IMG/VR virus record: IMGVR_UViG_3300047276_000510 | Span: 1-27,055 of that record | Length of the DNA stretch: 27,055 nucleotides | From: a virus | Direction: 5' to 3' (one strand) | Part shown: one piece after another, positions 24,779-27,055 of the stretch | How positions within the stretch are numbered: the stretch's first letter is position 1 | How the letters are laid out: each line of letters starts with the position of its first letter | The notes under the pieces: generated by a model | Database searches by the model: none | The model's input: the letters and a program-made list of their open reading frames with translations, nothing else | What the model was told of the DNA's origin: nothing | Translations under genes and position numbers: made by a program

Positions 24779-25043
24779 CTTCTTCTTTTAGTATGTTTTC
24801 CAGATTCATACCATCCTTTATAATCTGGTCAATTTCACTCTCGTCTGTGTGAGGCACGTCCATATCGAGCTCAGCCTTATACTTCTCAAGAGCAAAAACT
24901 ATTTCTCTATCTGTCAATCCCCATATATCTCCATACCCATCTAACGCTGTAGCTAGATGCCTACCCATATTATACTCAGGATAGGTAGAATGTAGTTGTT
25001 GGAGAATGGCAATTATGCGATGATAGTCGTTGGGTCTTCCCAT
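24762..25043 (-). CDS. Small acidic conserved-type protein
   Basis: This 93-residue protein starts MGRPNDYHRIIAILQQLHST. It has a segment (NMGRHLATALDGYGDIWGLTDREIVFALEKY, about 25-55) that resembles a helix-loop-helix, and an acidic C-terminus ending in EEDGEDY. It overlaps the next gene by 17 bases and follows a 59-codon gene by 9 bases. I do not recognise the family. Because it lies in the packaging operon, a role with the terminase (DNA or TerS contact) is conceivable, but nothing in the sequence proves it. Confidence 0.55.
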   Translation of the reverse strand: MGRPNDYHRIIAILQQLHSTYPEYNMGRHLATALDGYGDIWGLTDREIVFALEKYKAELDMDVPHTDESEIDQIIKDGMNLENILKEEDGEDY

Positions 25044-25052
25044 GTCTACAAT

Positions 25053-25232
25053 TTAGGCTATGATTCCAGCCGAACTTGCAGAGAGCTTTGTTAAACTAGG
25101 AGCCACTACGTCCTTTATAAGCTTAGCAATCTGTTCGTTGGCTAGGGTTTTAACATCTTCAGAGGTGCCTGGCGTAGCTACAAGTGCTGCCAGTTTCTCC
25201 ATTACAATCCATGCTTCTACTACGGGGTTCAT
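25053..25232 (-). CDS. 59-residue small helical protein
   Basis: The frame starts at ATG 25230-25232, overlaps the TGA of the upstream gene as ATGA, and ends with TAA at 25053-25055. The product (start MNPVVEAWIVMEKLAALVA, end SASSAGIIA) is Ala-rich and predicted helical, with no Cys. It has no motif that I know. It fills what would otherwise be a 185-base hole in a very compact operon and has a coupled start, so I treat it as a real gene. Confidence 0.65.
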   Translation of the reverse strand: MNPVVEAWIVMEKLAALVATPGTSEDVKTLANEQIAKLIKDVVAPSLTKLSASSAGIIA

Positions 25233-25462
25233 ATTAATTGGTTTAAGTCTTCGTCAGTAATATCTTTATTTGGGTCAATCTCAATATCGCCTTGTTCAGA
25301 GTGCATATATTCCTCTTTTACAGCAATAGCTATATTGTCTTGAATCTCGTCAGGTACTCCTATGATGTCTACATAGTCAGCTCCTTTCTCCCAAGCGTCC
25401 TGAAGAATCTCAATTAAGATTTTCAGGGGAATTTTTCTAAGTGCCACTTCTTTATTTTCCAT
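25229..25462 (-). CDS. Small acidic protein of unknown function
   Basis: This 77-residue acidic protein (MENKEVALRKIPLKILIEIL start) has a helix, then a strand segment (ADYVDIIGVPDEI), then a strongly acidic C-terminus (SEQGDIEIDPNKDITDED). The frame is uninterrupted and overlaps both neighbours by a few bases (11 bases upstream, 4 bases downstream). It has no recognisable family. The acidity might suggest DNA mimicry, but that is weak. Confidence 0.5.
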   Translation of the reverse strand: MENKEVALRKIPLKILIEILQDAWEKGADYVDIIGVPDEIQDNIAIAVKEEYMHSEQGDIEIDPNKDITDEDLNQLI

Positions 25463-25745
25463 CTTTTCTCATTTGCTCTTCTTGTTCTTGCGTAACCACA
25501 GCTGTCCACTTCTTCAGGGGACATTCACATGAAAGACATTTGGTTTTAGCAGACAGGGTGCACCCACAATGGGCACAATGAGCATCAAGACGGATGGTTT
25601 TATAGTTTTTTACATTAGCAGAGTGATATTCACATCCTTTACAGATGCGTATCCTTTCTGCACTCGTCTCATTTATCACTGTCTTCAACTTCTCTGGAGG
25701 TAGGAGGTTGTTCCTCCATCCCTCGTAGATCTGGGAAAGTATCAT
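25452..25745 (-). CDS. Zinc-ribbon protein
   Basis: This 97-residue protein has an N-terminal helix (MILSQIYEGWRNNLLPPEKL) and a Cys-rich core: C-x2-C-x2-H near 35-41 (ICKGCEYHS), then AHCAHCGC at about 55-62, and C-x2-C-x-C at about 69-74 (CLSCECPLKKW). This is consistent with a two-zinc ribbon. I recall similar small zinc-ribbon genes in many Bacteroidetes phages. It overlaps the HU-like gene upstream by 77 bases, which is unusually long. The ATG at 25745 is the only plausible start before the Cys-rich core. A DNA- or protein-binding role is inferred. Confidence 0.7.
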   Translation of the reverse strand: MILSQIYEGWRNNLLPPEKLKTVINETSAERIRICKGCEYHSANVKNYKTIRLDAHCAHCGCTLSAKTKCLSCECPLKKWTAVVTQEQEEQMRKDGK

Positions 25746-26115
25746 ACATCTTTGGTTTTAAATCTTCTATGGCATCTGTCACTGACTTGAGCATCACTCC
25801 CACTACCCTTCTGCGCTGGTCTGTCAATGTCTCGTCTTGGAGCCTTTTCTCATATGCCGCCTTCATCTCCTCGTATTTCTTCATCTGCTTGGCGGCTTTT
25901 TTGTCATTGAAATAAAACTTGCCAAACCCACTGATTTCCAGACTCTTATTCCTACCCATAGCCACATTAGCTTCCTGAAACTGGTGATTTACCACCGCCT
26001 CAATCGTCTTCTCACCTATCATCATCTTGACAGCCAGCTTCCTAATCAGGAAGTCTTTGACAGACATACTTATAGGCTTATCCGTGAACAAGTCTGATTT
26101 CAAGGGTGATGTCAT
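25669..26115 (-). CDS. HU/IHF-like DNA-binding protein with extra C-terminal helices
   Basis: This 148-residue protein uses ATG at 26113-26115; an in-frame TTG two codons earlier (26119-26121) is less likely. Residues 15-70 show the HU/IHF pattern: a helix (VKDFLIRKLAVKMMIGEKTIEAVVN), then ISGFGKFYFNDKKA, in which G-F-G-K-F is the turn before the DNA-binding arm. The C-terminal half adds a long charged helix (KQMKKYEEMKAAYEKRLQDET) and an acidic tail. It overlaps the HTH gene upstream by 38 bases. Together with the gene at 7605-8087 it gives two IHF-type proteins in the late operon, a feature known in crAss-like phages. It could organise genome DNA or help packaging. Confidence 0.68.
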   Translation of the reverse strand: MTSPLKSDLFTDKPISMSVKDFLIRKLAVKMMIGEKTIEAVVNHQFQEANVAMGRNKSLEISGFGKFYFNDKKAAKQMKKYEEMKAAYEKRLQDETLTDQRRRVVGVMLKSVTDAIEDLKPKMYDTFPDLRGMEEQPPTSREVEDSDK

Positions 26116-26422
26116 TTTCAAAGTTTAATACTATCTTAGGATTCACCTTCACTTTCCCCCCATCTTTTACCAGCACTCCCATCTTCTTCAGCCTAGAAAT
26201 GATGTTATTAATAGAGGCATTGGTGGTACCATACTTCTCACAGAACTCTTGCCTAATATTGGCATAAGATGCATTACCCCTAATAGCTGTAAAGGCTATA
26301 AGCTGTATTTCTCTTGTTGTAAGCTTCAGATCATTCACTGCAGATAGGAGTGTATAATACCTCTCTGCTACCAGATAGCTATCCTTTTCCTCCTTTCTCA
26401 GTTTTTGTAATATGACCTTCAT
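26078..26422 (-). CDS. Winged helix-turn-helix protein, first gene of the late operon
   Basis: This 114-residue protein has an N-terminal charged helical part and a winged HTH at about 33-95: LTTREIQLIAFTAI (helix 1), SYANIRQEFCEKYGTTNASINNIISRLKKMG (helices 2-3, recognition helix at about 68-80), then a VLVKDGGKVKVNP hairpin wing. I chose ATG at 26422 rather than the upstream TTG at 26440, because TTG lies inside the -7 promoter element and could not be in the transcript. The 5' leader would then be only about 10 bases. With the dyad in its own promoter spacer, an auto-regulatory or late-gene regulator role is likely; this is inference. Confidence 0.78.
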   Translation of the reverse strand: MKVILQKLRKEEKDSYLVAERYYTLLSAVNDLKLTTREIQLIAFTAIRGNASYANIRQEFCEKYGTTNASINNIISRLKKMGVLVKDGGKVKVNPKIVLNFENDITLEIRLVHG

Positions 26423-26437
26423 GATATATAGTTGATA

Positions 26438-26469
26438 CAAAGATATGATGTTATTATAACATAGTCAAA
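26438..26469 (-). promoter_or_regulatory. Main late-operon promoter (Bacteroidetes type)
   Basis: On the minus strand TTTG (26466-26469) is followed after exactly 20 bases by TATCTTTG (26438-26445), a perfect match to TAnnTTTG. Start of transcription is expected near 26432, ten bases before the ATG of the HTH gene. This is the best promoter in the window and should drive the packaging operon. Confidence 0.78.
26448..26462. promoter_or_regulatory. Perfect 15-bp dyad within the promoter spacer (operator candidate)
   Basis: ATGTTAT-T-ATAACAT is a perfect inverted repeat of 7-bp arms with a one-base centre. It lies wholly inside the 20-bp spacer between the -33 and -7 elements. Any bound dimer would block or alter RNA polymerase. 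The first gene of the operon encodes a winged HTH protein, which makes autoregulation a natural hypothesis. AT-rich sequence raises the chance of random dyads, so the position matters more than the repeat itself. Confidence 0.6.
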
Positions 26470-26724
26470 TACAATCTTTTACACTATTGCTATATTATGC
26501 TCTTTTTTCTACCAGATACACCTTCCCCATTCTTATATCCTTGGTTCTGGAGCCATCCGTTCACCACATTCAACCACCCAATTGACCATCTATCTGTAGG
26601 GAGTATTATCCTCCTAACCCACCCAACCGCCCCAAAGTTACAACATGAATATACCAACTTCCAAATTTATTTTTTTCACGAGGGATTAAATGAGGGAATA
26701 TGTAAAGCTATCCCTTGACAAACA
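26470..26724. other. Non-coding, strand-asymmetric intergenic sequence
   Basis: No convincing gene is present. The plus strand of 26511-26640 is strongly C-rich and G-poor (runs such as ACCCACCCAACCGCCCC), unlike the genes around it. Short plus-strand open frames at 26497-26718 and 26715-26906 look like chance frames in C-rich DNA. The region separates the late operon from the opposite-strand gene to the right. Confidence 0.6.
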
Positions 26725-26924
26725 CCCCCCTGGTAGTAAAGCCATATGTTGACACTCCCCCTCCTTTAGATCCCAACTATTTATGCCCCCCCTACCAAAG
26801 TTCCACGTGGAAAATCCCCCCTAGGTGGTTACCCCTAGAAGGCAAAAATCTACCATATGCATGGGAGGGGAGGTTACTCCATAATAAAACCCCCAGTACA
26901 GTTTAGGCGGTTGGAGTGTCCCCC
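26725..26924. repeat. Array of seven C-tracts with about 30-bp phasing
   Basis: C-runs of 4-7 bases lie at 26725-26730, 26757-26761, 26786-26792, 26816-26821, 26832-26835, 26890-26894 and 26920-26924. Centre-to-centre distances are about 31, 30, 30, 15, 59 and 30 bases, that is, steps of about three helical turns with one half step and one double step. Two of the tracts follow a TTGACA (26715-26720 and 26749-26754). Genes in this window almost never contain C-runs of this length. Confidence 0.7.
26801..26812. promoter_or_regulatory. 12-bp perfect palindrome
   Basis: TTCCACGTGGAA is a complete palindrome between C-tracts 3 and 4 in the divergent region. It could be a binding site for a dimeric regulator, or a chance 12-mer. 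It is noted because of its position in the C-tract array. Confidence 0.45.
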
Positions 26925-26948
26925 GTCATAACCATAAAACAAAACAAA

Positions 26949-27055
26949 ATGAACAGTTTGACAATCGTTTCGGGAAATTTCTCTACAGGAGAAAATGCAC
27001 AAGGTAACTACACAGGTTACACAGCGTTAGGCAAGAAAGTCTTCATCTTCAAGCG
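26949..27055 (+). CDS. Start of a plus-strand gene (partial)
   Basis: ATG at 26949 opens a frame of 35 codons that continues past the right edge. The start reads MNSLTIVSGNFSTGENAQGN and is hydrophilic, with no signal peptide. The leader ATAACCATAAAACAAAACAAAATG is A-rich, like the starts of the minus-strand genes. It is the only convincing plus-strand gene here and marks the switch from the late block to an oppositely oriented block (replication or early genes in crAss-like phages). The function cannot be told from this fragment. Confidence 0.65.
   Translation, partial: MNSLTIVSGNFSTGENAQGNYTGYTALGKKVFIFK

Noticed and set aside
26423-26440. TTG start at 26440 for the HTH gene
   Set aside because: The TTG is part of the -7 promoter element, so the codon should lie upstream of the transcript start; ATG at 26422 fits better.
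26497-26906. Two plus-strand frames (73 and 63 codons) in the divergent region
   Set aside because: Pro-rich products generated by C-runs; the second starts with TTG inside a TTGACA, and no leader of the usual A-rich type precedes either.
26725-26924. CRISPR-like array or G-quadruplex
   Set aside because: Only the short C-runs repeat, so there is no repeat-spacer structure; the runs are about 25 bases apart, too far for a normal quadruplex.
1-27055. Stop-codon reassignment (TAG or TGA as sense), known in some crAss-like phages
   Set aside because: All hallmark genes are intact with the standard code, no split hallmark genes were seen, and TAA, TGA and TAG all end genes at sensible places. 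The two TAG-ATG junctions are kept as a finding.

Overview
The window looks like the late (virion and packaging) half of a tailed double-stranded DNA phage infecting a Bacteroidetes host. It most resembles an environmental crAss-like phage (Crassvirales). The evidence is a minus-strand gene order of HTH protein, HU/IHF-like protein, small genes, large terminase, a portal with a long coiled-coil tail, scaffold, HK97-type major capsid, collar-type fibre, adaptor-like proteins, and a very large muzzle/stabilisation-like protein. Host assignment rests on promoters of the Bacteroidetes type (TTTG, 19-21 bp, TAnnTTTG), A-rich leaders with few Shine-Dalgarno sequences, and AT-rich coding. Family names come from reading motifs and gene order; no database search was run.

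Layout, in the direction of minus-strand transcription (right to left). (1) 26949-27055 holds the start of a plus-strand gene, and 26423-26948 is a divergent intergenic region with a strong minus-strand promoter, a perfect dyad inside that promoter, and seven C-tracts spaced mostly about 30 bp apart. (2) 24443-26422 holds small genes: a winged-helix regulator, an HU/IHF-like protein, a zinc-ribbon protein, unknowns (one of 59 codons that is easily missed) and a probable small terminase. (3) 19298-24446 is a translationally coupled TerL, portal and stomatin-like SPFH cassette. (4) 16316-19177 is a promoter-led scaffold and major capsid pair, followed by a densely folded intergenic RNA. (5) 10249-16123 carries adaptor/connector-like, capsid-accessory and fibre genes, ending in a clear intrinsic terminator at 10173-10210. 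(6) 1-10069 starts with a new promoter and carries a metallophosphoesterase, tail ring-like proteins, a second HU/IHF-like protein, the 1730-residue muzzle-like protein, its partner, and the N-terminus of a probable large virion protein running off the left edge.

The least expected theme is a set of exchangeable surface modules. Four proteins carry poly-threonine tracts, mostly at their C-termini. A Cys-rich module of about 65 residues recurs in the muzzle-like protein and a small fibre-like protein, always bordered by these tracts. A separate 'GPFN' beta-domain is shared between the muzzle partner and an 84-residue reading frame that continues, in frame, past two tandem TAA stops after the fibre-like gene. 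That fibre-like gene and the collar fibre gene share an N-terminal segment that looks like a common docking motif. Together these suggest a mix-and-match decoration or fibre system built from Thr-linked parts.

The standard genetic code fits: hallmark genes are uninterrupted and TAA, TGA and TAG are all used as stops. No tRNA, integrase, transposon or CRISPR array was seen.
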